A stretch of DNA of 11,585 nucleotides from Bacillota bacterium (lineage in GTDB: Bacteria; Bacillota; Dethiobacteria; SKNC01), in contig SKLX01000167.1 of NCBI GenBank assembly GCA_007121375.1, forward strand, positions 1 to 11,585, read 5' to 3'. The position numbers were made by a program, and so were the translations under genes. The notes under the pieces are model-generated. The model made no database searches. It worked only from the letters and a program-made list of their open reading frames with translations, and had not been told where the DNA came from. Below are positions 1 to 6,450 of the stretch, piece after piece (the stretch's first letter is position 1; each line of letters starts with the position of its first letter).

Positions 1-672
1 ATCTACCACGCTTTCCACCGTTTCTCCCGGCATGGTAGCCAGGAGTTCCATCCGCCGGGTATCGTCATCAAAGCCCATGACCGCTCTGGTGGTAATTACC
101 CGGTGGGGGCCCTTTCCGACCAGGCCCGCCTTCTCCCGGGCTTCGGGACTACCATCCAGGTATCCGGGGCTGGTAATATAATTAAGCTTTTCGTTAAACC
201 GGCGCCGCTCGTGGACCATAATGATGATGGTCCTTTCACAAGAGGAGGCCATGTCACTGGCACCCCCGCTTCCTGGCAGCCTCACCTTGGGTTTCTGGTA
301 GTCTTCAGGAAATTTACCCATCATGGTGGAGTTCAGGTTGCCGTAAGGATCAATTTCAGCACCCCTGATAAACCCGTAATCACAAAAACCCCGCTGGCTA
401 AGCTCAAAGGAAGCATTAAGGCCCTGAAGGTAGTTGGCCTGGTATATGGTCCTGGAATCTCCCATGGAAAGGGGAAGCCCCTTATCCAGGGTCGGCCCTA
501 CCGCTCCTGCTTCAAAGACGGGCACAATCCCCGGGGCATGAGTTAACTGAGCCAGGATGATAGCAATAATTTGTAAGCCGGTACCGGCAAAGACCACCTT
601 GTTGTCCTCCAATATTCTGCTACCTGCCACCACTATCATTTCCTGGGCTGTAAAACCAGTATTTTTAGTCAT
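1..672 (-). CDS. Class I CoA-transferase, subunit B (glutaconate CoA-transferase type), partial
   Basis: Beta subunit of a heteromeric class I CoA-transferase, which moves CoA between acyl-CoA and a free carboxylic acid in the cytoplasm through an enzyme-bound glutamyl-CoA thioester. The first 224 residues are visible; the C-terminus lies beyond the left edge. The N-terminal part carries the GTGL oxyanion-type loop (about 30-33) and VFEAG, with Glu54 at the same number as the catalytic Glu of Acidaminococcus GctB. Further on are AEIDPYGNLNST, LPGSGGASDMAS and YITSPGYLDG, all close to GctB. The ATG at 672 follows a GGGGGGAAGGA ribosome binding site, and only 11 bases separate it from the stop of subunit A, so the two are cotranscribed and probably translationally coupled. 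The family is clear. The substrate (glutaconate, another dicarboxylate or a ketoacid) cannot be read from sequence, so no gene symbol is given. Confidence 0.93.
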   Translation of the reverse strand, partial: MTKNTGFTAQEMIVVAGSRILEDNKVVFAGTGLQIIAIILAQLTHAPGIVPVFEAGAVGPTLDKGLPLSMGDSRTIYQANYLQGLNASFELSQRGFCDYGFIRGAEIDPYGNLNSTMMGKFPEDYQKPKVRLPGSGGASDMASSCERTIIIMVHERRRFNEKLNYITSPGYLDGSPEAREKAGLVGKGPHRVITTRAVMGFDDDTRRMELLATMPGETVESVVD

Positions 673-683
673 TTCCTTCCCCC

Positions 684-1703
684 CTACTCTTGCGCGGGAA
701 ACACCGATTCTAGCCGGCGTCCCGGTTCAATTTTCTCAATATGCTTTAACCGTTTATAAGGAATCTGAGAAATAAACCCATCGGTATCCTCTACCTCAAA
801 GATATATTTTTTGTAGTATTCAATTAGTTCCTTAATTTCTTCCTGACGAAAGGCCTCACAGCGGGCTAGGAAATCCTTGATATGATCCTCATCAAAATAA
901 TAACAACCGTGGACATTGCCGGGATAACCTCCCTTGGGCACTTCACACACGGCATCCACAGAAAAAAAGGGTATGGATACCCGGTTGGAGTGCTGAACCA
1001 TGTCCTGGTGCTCAATAATCCTTTCGCAGGTAACAATGGTATAGGCGGCAGCCATGGCTATCTCGGGGCAGGTATACAGGGGCCCCTGTATCCGGCAGTT
1101 GCCGTAAACATCCGCCTCCTGCACATGGATGATAGCCACGTTGGGGTGGGAGGCGGGAAGGAGCATAACCGGTTGCCCTGTAAAGGGACACTCCATCACC
1201 TTGCTCCGGTTGGCTCGGGGAATATCACTCCCCAGGGAGCTCCGGGTTGGTATAAAGGGAAGTCCCATGGCTCCTGCCTTGAATCGAGCCGACATGTTGT
1301 AGTTGCTCCAGTCTTCAATTTCAATCTTCCCCTCCTGGGTTAAATAACGAAAAAGGGGTGATATACCGAAGGCTTCATGGGCCCAGTAGGCCAGCTCCAT
1401 CCTTTTAATGAAAAAATTATCCTCATCCAGGACCATCCCCCCAGCAAAATACTCTATAGCCAGGCCGGAAGATTGAAAGGAAAGGGTCAGGTTTTTCCTG
1501 CCCTGCCTGACAATTTCATGAACAATGGCTACAGGCTGCCTTCCGTTAACAAATCCTCCTACACCAATATTGTCCCCGTTTTTGACAAACTTCTCCACGG
1601 CTTCATTTAAAGCCATCTTTTTGGGGTTTTTGGACTTATCCTTGTTGGCCAGAAGCCTCCTGGCTTCCTCGGGAGATAGGCCCGCCCAGAACATATTTTC
1701 CAT
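684..1703 (-). CDS. Class I CoA-transferase, subunit A (glutaconate CoA-transferase type)
   Basis: Alpha subunit partner of the downstream beta subunit; 339 residues. It aligns along its length with Acidaminococcus GctA: the early segment LNEAVEKFVKNGDNIGVGGF, then ALPF-type GAMGLPFIPTRSSLGSD, VAIIHVQEADVYGNCRIQG, the AAAYTIVTCERII strand and FSVDAVCEVPKGGYPG. The catalytic Glu is supplied by the B subunit. Compared with GctA there are about 25 extra N-terminal residues (MENMFWAGLSPEEARRLL...). The start at 1703 is still preferred, because it has an AGGAGG seven bases upstream, whereas the internal Met30 has no Shine-Dalgarno. It begins 120 bases after the peptidase gene and overlaps the ribosome binding site of subunit B at its end. 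In anaerobes such pairs activate acids for fermentation or for syntrophic and aromatic-acid breakdown; which applies here is unknown. Confidence 0.93.
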   Translation of the reverse strand: MENMFWAGLSPEEARRLLANKDKSKNPKKMALNEAVEKFVKNGDNIGVGGFVNGRQPVAIVHEIVRQGRKNLTLSFQSSGLAIEYFAGGMVLDEDNFFIKRMELAYWAHEAFGISPLFRYLTQEGKIEIEDWSNYNMSARFKAGAMGLPFIPTRSSLGSDIPRANRSKVMECPFTGQPVMLLPASHPNVAIIHVQEADVYGNCRIQGPLYTCPEIAMAAAYTIVTCERIIEHQDMVQHSNRVSIPFFSVDAVCEVPKGGYPGNVHGCYYFDEDHIKDFLARCEAFRQEEIKELIEYYKKYIFEVEDTDGFISQIPYKRLKHIEKIEPGRRLESVFPAQE

Positions 1704-1770
1704 TCGTGCTCCTCCTCTCTTACCAGGTATTTCCCCATTTATTAATGAAACAACGCTTAATAATTCTCCA

Positions 1771-1791
1771 AAAAATAAAGGTTAACCTTTG
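1771..1791 (-). terminator. Palindrome with T-run: weak terminator or operator
   Basis: A perfect 14-base palindrome (AAAGGTTAACCTTT, 1777-1790) lies in the AT-rich gap between the peptidase gene and the CoA-transferase operon. On the minus strand it is followed at once by ATTTTTT. Read as RNA it folds into a five-pair stem with a TTAA loop plus a U-run, a weak intrinsic terminator for the peptidase transcript. Read as DNA it is a symmetric site in the right place to be an operator for the CoA-transferase genes. The sequence alone does not decide. I saw no convincing -35/-10 pair in this gap. Confidence 0.35.
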
Positions 1792-1823
1792 AAAATAGTT
1801 AAAAATTTTTTAAAGTCTCTGCC

Positions 1824-2816
1824 TTATAAATCCTTTAGGGCCGGCACCCCACCCAGGGTTTTGGCCAGCTGCAAGGCCCGGGGGACAGCCTGAGTTAATA
1901 ACTCCATAGCCAGGCTACCCACAAAATCTACAGGGAAGGAAACTTCTCCTGTAGCCAGGGCAAAGATGGCGTCCCCATCCCACACGGTATGTAAAGGCTT
2001 GATGGCACCTGCCAGACCGTTATGGGCCACGGCGGCCAGCCTGTTTACTTCAACCTTATTAAGGCGGGCGTTAGTGGCCACCACCGCCAGGCTGGTATTA
2101 AACCCCAGGTCCTTCTCCTTATATAACAGGCTTCCGTCCTTTTCCAGTCCCAGGTTTCCCTGCTGAAAGACCTCCAGGGTGGTATGCATTTTGCCTGTTT
2201 TCAAGTTCCGGGGACCAGCCAAAAGTTTTCCTTCCCTGTCCACCACATCCCCCAGGGCATTAACCACCACCAGGACTCCAACCCTCAGCCCTCCCGGCAT
2301 TATACGGGAGAGACTGGCCTGGCCGGCCTTTACCGCCGACTCCATACCCAAGGCTTTAGCCACCGTGGCTCCTGTTCCCGCCCCCTGGCTCCCTTCGGGT
2401 ATTTCCCCGGCCCGGGCTGAAGCAGCCCCTTTGTATCCCCAGGAGGCGTCAGGCTTTACTTTGCCGTTACCCAAAAACAGGTCAAAGATTACTGCTCCCG
2501 GAACAATGGGAATATAGTAAGGACCCCTCTTTAATCCACGGCCCTTTTCTTCTAAATAATTCATAACCCCGCTGGGAACATCCAGCCCAAAAGCACTTCC
2601 CCCGCTTAAAGTCACGCCGTGAACTTCCTCTATCCGGCAGAGGGGATTTAAAAGGTCCGTTTCCCGGGTACTGGGAGCACCCCCTTTTACCGAAACTCCT
2701 CCCACAGCGCCTCTTTCCAGGGTGACCACGGTGCAGCCTGTTACCGCCTCTTCATCGGTAACCACTCCTACTTTAACCCCTTCCACATCGGTAATGTTTC
2801 CAAAAATATCCTTCAC
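1824..2816 (-). CDS. P1 family (S58, DmpA-like) self-processing aminopeptidase/hydrolase
   Basis: Member of the peptidase family P1/S58 (COG3191, L-aminopeptidase/D-esterase type); 330 residues, a normal length for the short bacterial form. Members are Ntn-like hydrolases that cut their own chain to free a catalytic Ser or Thr. Visible signatures are NITDVEGVKVG at the N-terminus, GG-SAFGLD (72-79), the GxGTGAT loop (145-151), and the C-terminal block NTSLAVVATNARL followed by AHNGLAGAI and DGDAIFALATG. By comparison with mycobacterial relatives that carry NTT at this place, the predicted cleavage is Asn240-Thr241, with Thr241 as nucleophile. Translation starts with GTG at 2816, five bases after AAGGAGG. 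The deacetylase gene ends 42 bases upstream and an extended -10 promoter lies in that gap. The natural substrate is unknown; relatives act on small peptides, D-amino acid amides or beta-peptides. Confidence 0.92.
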   Translation of the reverse strand: MKDIFGNITDVEGVKVGVVTDEEAVTGCTVVTLERGAVGGVSVKGGAPSTRETDLLNPLCRIEEVHGVTLSGGSAFGLDVPSGVMNYLEEKGRGLKRGPYYIPIVPGAVIFDLFLGNGKVKPDASWGYKGAASARAGEIPEGSQGAGTGATVAKALGMESAVKAGQASLSRIMPGGLRVGVLVVVNALGDVVDREGKLLAGPRNLKTGKMHTTLEVFQQGNLGLEKDGSLLYKEKDLGFNTSLAVVATNARLNKVEVNRLAAVAHNGLAGAIKPLHTVWDGDAIFALATGEVSFPVDFVGSLAMELLTQAVPRALQLAKTLGGVPALKDL

Positions 2817-2843
2817 CCTCCCCTCCTTAACTTTTATCTACAT

Positions 2844-2852
2844 ATTATATCA
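2844..2852 (-). promoter_or_regulatory. Extended -10 promoter ahead of the P1 peptidase gene
   Basis: The minus strand reads TGATATAAT: a perfect TATAAT (2844-2849) with a TG extended -10 one base before it. It sits about 28 bases upstream of the GTG start and inside the 42-base gap after the deacetylase stop. No good -35 is seen, which extended -10 promoters tolerate. The peptidase could therefore be transcribed on its own as well as by read-through. Confidence 0.5.
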
Positions 2853-2858
2853 TAAACC

Positions 2859-3938
2859 TTAACGGGCAAACTGAACCCTGAAACCATCCCTTTTGAGTAC
2901 CTGAAAGGTGTACCCCATATCCTTTAAACCCTCAATGATTTCCGGGAGGGCCTTTATGGTAGCATCCTTATCGGGGCTATCATGAAAAAGGACTATAATA
3001 TCCCTTCTTCCCCGGGCTCCCTCTAAAACATTATCTACTATCTGGTTTTTGTCGAGGGGGGGAGAGGCCGAATCCCCGGAAGTAACATTCCAGTCAAAAT
3101 AAACATAGCCCTCCTCCTGGAGTTTGGGGATAATGTCTCCAATAATATCGTAGCTGGCAGTCTCCAGGGCACTGGCACTCCTGGATCCCCCCGGGAAGCG
3201 CATAATATCGGGGCGAACTCCTGCCGCCCGGTTCAAAAGCTCCTCCAGCCGGTAAAAGTCCTCCATGAAGGCCTGGGGGGCCTCATAAATGCGGGAATAA
3301 TCGTGGGAATAGGTGTGATTTCCCAGGGCATGTCCCTCTTTTACCATACGCTGGTACATCCTGTGACCAAAAGAGGTATCCTTACCGATAACAAAAAAGG
3401 TGGCAGGGACCTGGTAGTCCTTTAAAATATCTAAAATTTCTTCCGTGATGGGGCTGGGGCCATCATCAAAGGTAAGGTAGGCCACCTCCCCATCCCCGGG
3501 GGCAGGAGGGTCAGGGTCCTTTAAGTCCTGGAGTTCCCGGGCCAGGCGGTTCCTTTCCGCCTCCAGCTCCCTGATCTCCTGCCGGTATTCCTCCTTCTCC
3601 TGGGACAGCTGCCTTTTCTGCTGCTCCAATTCCTCAATTTCTTCCTCAATCCTGAACAGTTTCTCCTCCAGGAACTGGCTTCCTTCTTCCAGTTCCTCTA
3701 CCTGGTCCTGGTAGTAATCCCTTTCCTGAGAAAGGCGCTGGTTTTTCTGCCTTATCTCCTCCAGCTCCCCTTCTAACTTATCCAGGTTTTCCTGGAGGGC
3801 CAGGTTTTTCTCCCGGGTTCGAGAAATTTCATCTTCCGCCTTCCCCACCTCCCGGGCCTGGACAGCAGCATATATCCCTACCAGAAGGACCATTACTAAC
3901 AGCAGGGCCCCTAACCCATACAGGCTTTTCTGATTCAT
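2859..3938 (-). CDS. Membrane-anchored coiled-coil polysaccharide deacetylase (NodB/CE4)
   Basis: Carbohydrate esterase family 4 enzyme that removes acetyl groups from N-acetylated sugars outside the membrane; peptidoglycan is the likely target, by inference. The 359-residue protein has a single N-terminal membrane segment (about 7-27), then an uninterrupted Glu/Gln/Lys/Arg/Leu-rich coiled coil (about 30-142), a short Pro-rich linker, and a full NodB domain. All catalytic motifs are present: TFDDGP (156-161, base Asp158 and metal Asp159), HTYSH (metal His208 and His212), RFPGG (247-251) and LFHD (317-320, His319). An upstream in-frame ATG at 3980 exists, but the start at 3938 gives a proper signal anchor directly after the Met. 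AAAGGAGGT lies 12 bases ahead, a rather long spacing, so the start is probable rather than certain. No confident promoter was found in the gap to the dodecin terminator. Confidence 0.93.
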   Translation of the reverse strand: MNQKSLYGLGALLLVMVLLVGIYAAVQAREVGKAEDEISRTREKNLALQENLDKLEGELEEIRQKNQRLSQERDYYQDQVEELEEGSQFLEEKLFRIEEEIEELEQQKRQLSQEKEEYRQEIRELEAERNRLARELQDLKDPDPPAPGDGEVAYLTFDDGPSPITEEILDILKDYQVPATFFVIGKDTSFGHRMYQRMVKEGHALGNHTYSHDYSRIYEAPQAFMEDFYRLEELLNRAAGVRPDIMRFPGGSRSASALETASYDIIGDIIPKLQEEGYVYFDWNVTSGDSASPPLDKNQIVDNVLEGARGRRDIIVLFHDSPDKDATIKALPEIIEGLKDMGYTFQVLKRDGFRVQFAR

Positions 3939-4031
3939 CCCCGCCTTACACCTCCTTTCATGGCACGCTTCATAATACATAACGAAAAAACCGGTAAATT
4001 GTTATATTTTGAAAAAGGGGAAAAGGGCACT

Positions 4032-4060
4032 AAAAAGCCCCGCAAAATACGGGGCTTTTT
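4032..4060 (-). terminator. Strong intrinsic terminator after dodecin
   Basis: A perfect 11-pair inverted repeat (AAAAAGCCCCG at 4032-4042 and CGGGGCTTTTT at 4050-4060) with a seven-base loop. The A/T ends give a U-tract in either direction, so it can work on both strands. It lies 38 bases past the dodecin stop and separates that gene from the deacetylase. Confidence 0.85.
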
Positions 4061-4098
4061 GGCAATAATTAAAGTATACAGCCCAAAAAAATTAAGTA

Positions 4099-4314
4099 CT
4101 AGTCTATGTCTTTACCTACCGTGAAAACAATCTTAATGGCCGTCTTGTATTTTACTATTTTTCCTCCCTCAACGGTAGCCGTCATGTCCGTAACCTCAAT
4201 ACCACTAATGTTTGCCAGGGTTTCATTGGCCTTTTGCAGGGCCTGGTTGGCTGCATCCTCCCAGCTTACTGAGGAAGAACCAATGAGTTCAATAACTTTA
4301 CCTACTTGTGACAC
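4099..4314 (-). CDS. Dodecin family protein, lacking the classical flavin Trp and Gln
   Basis: Small cytoplasmic protein of 71 residues, the normal dodecin length. The family forms hollow dodecamers that store or buffer flavins. Recognisable parts are KVIELIGSSSVSWEDAANQA (strand and start of the helix), the helix to about residue 35, then IEVTDMTATVEGGKIVKYK and a last strand IKIVFTV. In Halobacterium dodecin Trp36 and Gln55 sandwich the isoalloxazine ring. By my ungapped alignment the equivalent positions here are Gly38 (NISGIEV) and Lys57 (KYKTA), so classical flavin stacking is doubtful; Trp18 is elsewhere, at the start of the helix. Translation starts with GTG at 4314 after GGGAGGT at seven bases. 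The gene is monocistronic, with its own promoter and terminator. Family membership is confident; the ligand is not. Confidence 0.93.
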   Translation of the reverse strand: MSQVGKVIELIGSSSVSWEDAANQALQKANETLANISGIEVTDMTATVEGGKIVKYKTAIKIVFTVGKDID

Positions 4315-4342
4315 TTAATCAACCTCCCTTACCTTTCTTTCC

Positions 4343-4351
4343 ATAATATCA
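4343..4351 (-). promoter_or_regulatory. Extended -10 promoter of the dodecin gene
   Basis: The minus strand reads GTGTGATATTATGG: TATTAT (4343-4348) preceded by the TGN extended -10. It is about 28 bases upstream of the GTG start, leaving just enough room for a leader with the GGGAGG site. A second possible -10, TATAAA, lies a little further upstream. Confidence 0.45.
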
Positions 4352-4369
4352 CACTTTATATAGAAGAAA

Positions 4370-4390
4370 AATAAACCTTTCCTGGTTATT
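4370..4390 (-). terminator. Possible weak terminator after the symporter gene
   Basis: On the minus strand AATAACC, a six-base loop and GGTTTATT form a seven-pair stem with one bulged T, followed by TTTCTTC. It lies 45-65 bases after the symporter stop and overlaps the upstream edge of the dodecin promoter. The stem is short and AT-rich, so termination may be partial. Confidence 0.35.
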
Positions 4391-4435
4391 CCTTAAAAAA
4401 ACTTAATATCTTTACATTATTTTAAATATTTAGCT

Positions 4436-5782
4436 TTAACCTTCTATCCCTTTGCTCCCGGGAACCCAACGGTCCATAACCAGACAGGCCGCCAGATCTC
4501 CCGTAACATTAATGGCTGTCCTGCTCATGTCCAGGATCCGGTCAACCCCCAGGATAAGGGCAATTCCGCTGCCAGGTATTCCCACGCTGGTAAGGACCAT
4601 GGCCAGAATAACTATACCCACTCCGGGCGTAGCGGAAGAACCAATGGAGGCCCCTACCGTCATGACCACAATAAGGAGAAGGGAGGGAAGGGTAAGTTCC
4701 ACCCCAAAAACCTGGGCCAGGAAAACGGTGGCCGCTCCCTGGTATAAAGCGGTACCATTCATATTTATGGTAGCCCCCAGGGGTATTAAAAACTGGGAGG
4801 TGGAGGGCTTTACCCCCAATTTCTCTTCTGCCACCTCAATGGACAAAGGCATAACCGCCGCGGAGCTGGAGGTGGAAAAAGCCAAAAGCTGAACCTCCCT
4901 CACCTGCTGGAGGAACCAGCGGGGGCTTTTTTTGGCTACTAAAAGGACGATCAACAGGTAAACTCCCAAAAGAAGTAAAAGACCTATTAAAACCGTGGCC
5001 ACATAGACCATCATCCCCAGGAGGGCATCCAGGCCGGTGCTAATGGTGGTCTGGGCCAGGAGGCCAAAGACCGCCAGGGGCGCCAGTATCATGGCCCACC
5101 TGACCACCGTCATACAAACCTCCTGCACGGAGCTTAAAAGATCCAGGAGAGGACCCGACTCCTTGGGGGGCATGGATATAAGGGCCAGTCCAAGAATGAT
5201 GGAAAGGAGGACTATTTGAAACATCTCCTTTTCCACCATGGCTCCCAGGGGATTTTCCGGTAAGAGGCTGGCAATTACTTCAGGCACTTCAAGGGCTTCC
5301 GGGGTATCCAGGGGTTCCTCCTCGGGGAGGGGGGCCACCTCTTCAGCAGTTGGAATCAAATCATCTCCCTCGATATAAATACCCGGCTGAATTATAAGGG
5401 CTATACCCAGGCCGATGATTATGGCCAATACGGTAGTTCCAATGAAATATACCGCCAGGCGAGAGCCCATTCTACTAAGCTGTTCCATATCTTCACTGGC
5501 CGCTAAACCCATAATCACCGAAGCAAAGACCAGGGGAACCACAATCATTTGAATAAGGCCCAGGAATATCTGCCCGGGCAGAGCCAGCCAGCTTCCTATC
5601 ACCATGGAGGCATCTTTATCCACCAGGCCCACATCGGGGCTTAATATCAACCCTACGCAAACCCCCAGGAACATGGCCAGCAAAATTTTTAACCAGAGTC
5701 TTCCCTTGATAAAACCCTGCAGGTATCCCGTCAAATACTTTATAGGCTTGGGAAAAAGGAGTTCCAAAGGATGAATCTTCAT
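4436..5782 (-). CDS. Dicarboxylate/amino acid:cation symporter (GltP/DctA, SLC1-like)
   Basis: Inner-membrane secondary transporter of the DAACS family that takes up glutamate, aspartate or C4-dicarboxylates with cations; 448 residues. The transport core is complete: hairpin 1 with the serine-rich STSSSAAVMP (303-312), TM7 with NMNGTALYQ (340-348), hairpin 2 (SIGSSATPGVG, about 379-389) and TM8 with DMSRTAINVTGD. In TM8, Asp418, Arg421, Asn425 and Asp429 match GltPh D394, R397, N401 and D405. Arg421 favours an acidic substrate. Asn342 replaces the Asp of GltPh NMDGT. The TM3-TM4 loop (about 137-177) carries a Glu/Pro-rich stretch. ATG at 5782 has AGGAGG eight bases upstream. The gene begins 22 bases after the small multidrug-export-type gene and is probably cotranscribed with it. 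Confidence 0.95.
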   Translation of the reverse strand: MKIHPLELLFPKPIKYLTGYLQGFIKGRLWLKILLAMFLGVCVGLILSPDVGLVDKDASMVIGSWLALPGQIFLGLIQMIVVPLVFASVIMGLAASEDMEQLSRMGSRLAVYFIGTTVLAIIIGLGIALIIQPGIYIEGDDLIPTAEEVAPLPEEEPLDTPEALEVPEVIASLLPENPLGAMVEKEMFQIVLLSIILGLALISMPPKESGPLLDLLSSVQEVCMTVVRWAMILAPLAVFGLLAQTTISTGLDALLGMMVYVATVLIGLLLLLGVYLLIVLLVAKKSPRWFLQQVREVQLLAFSTSSSAAVMPLSIEVAEEKLGVKPSTSQFLIPLGATINMNGTALYQGAATVFLAQVFGVELTLPSLLLIVVMTVGASIGSSATPGVGIVILAMVLTSVGIPGSGIALILGVDRILDMSRTAINVTGDLAACLVMDRWVPGSKGIEG

Positions 5783-5804
5783 CTTATATTCCTCCTAAAT
5801 TAAG

Positions 5805-6263
5805 CTACCAGAAAAAACTGATCCCTGAAAGAGTCAGCACTTTAGCACTTAAAATTATTAATCCCGATATCAAAACTCCCAGGGAAATAATCAGGAAAGA
5901 ATCCCGCATAGGTATCCGGAATAGTCGGGCCGCCACACAGGCTGTCCAGGCTCCCGTAGTAGGAAGGGGGATGGCCACAAAAAGGAGAAGGGCATATTTG
6001 CCATATTTTCTAAAGCTTTCCTTCTTTTGCGTGGCTTTAAAAACCATCCTGGTGTGAAGTTTTTCAATTATCTTAAATCGGAGGAAGAAACTCTCCAGCC
6101 TGGCCAATATTACCTGTAAGGGGATAATAACGGCTATATTTCCTGCTACACTTACAAAGTAAGCCTCCCAGGCGGAAAGACCCAGGATAATTCCCAGGGG
6201 CAATCCTCCTCTAACTTCAAAAACAGGAGTTGCTGAAAAAATAAATACTTTTAAATAATCCAT
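5805..6263 (-). CDS. Small multidrug-export-type membrane protein (COG2426/PF06695)
   Basis: Polytopic membrane protein of 152 residues, typical length for the COG2426 'putative small multi-drug export' family, whose transport role is poorly tested. Family signatures are the N-terminal VFEVRGGLPLG (14-24), just after the start of the first membrane segment, and PLPTTGAWTACVAA (99-112), which resembles a re-entrant loop seen in DedA-like proteins. Hydrophobic segments lie at about 33-55, 89-112 and 123-145. The cytoplasmic-looking region between them (about 56-88) is rich in Lys and Arg. ATG at 6263 has AGAGG seven bases upstream. It heads a two-gene unit with the symporter. The family name is only a label: substrate and direction of transport cannot be read from sequence. 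Confidence 0.88.
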   Translation of the reverse strand: MDYLKVFIFSATPVFEVRGGLPLGIILGLSAWEAYFVSVAGNIAVIIPLQVILARLESFFLRFKIIEKLHTRMVFKATQKKESFRKYGKYALLLFVAIPLPTTGAWTACVAARLFRIPMRDSFLIISLGVLISGLIILSAKVLTLSGISFFW

Positions 6264-6402
6264 TCCCTTACCTCTAAATAATTTTTTATCCTCAATTATT
6301 TCCTTTAATAGTATTTATTCCACTTTCATTTCCTGTTTCCTTTTTTCAATAAACTGAAATCTACCTTTTCCTAAAGGGTAAATGAATTGCCCAGAAATGT
6401 TA

Positions 6403-6431
6403 AAGGCGGCCCCTCTTAGAGGGGCCGCCTT
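6403..6431 (-). terminator. Intrinsic terminator after the YlbF-family gene
   Basis: A 13-pair GC-rich inverted repeat (AAGGCGGCCCCTC at 6403-6415 and its complement at 6419-6431) with a three-base loop. On the minus strand the hairpin is followed by TTAACATTTC, a poor U-tract, but the stem is very stable and it begins 20 bases past the stop. The remaining 140 bases before the next minus-strand gene are AT-rich; I see no clear promoter there. Confidence 0.7.
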
Positions 6432-6450
6432 AATATCGTAACGGTACTGG

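Noticed and set aside
103..546. Open frame of 147 codons on the plus strand opposite CoA-transferase B
   Set aside because: It lies wholly antisense to a clearly conserved gene, has no ribosome binding site and low-complexity translation; it is a shadow of biased codon use.
882..1785. Several plus-strand open frames opposite CoA-transferase A
   Set aside because: All are antisense to a conserved coding region and match no family I recognise.
2179..2517. Plus-strand open frame of 112 codons, rich in Pro, Ser and Thr, opposite the peptidase
   Set aside because: Its composition is what a GC-biased complementary strand yields; the minus-strand frame carries full family motifs.
3939..3980. 14-codon N-terminal extension of the deacetylase from the ATG at 3980
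   Set aside because: It would put a polar, Cys-containing tail before the signal anchor, and the AGGAGGT site lies inside the extension, after that ATG.
4452..4892. Plus-strand open frame of 146 codons opposite the symporter
   Set aside because: It is antisense to the conserved transport core; no membrane or domain pattern of its own.
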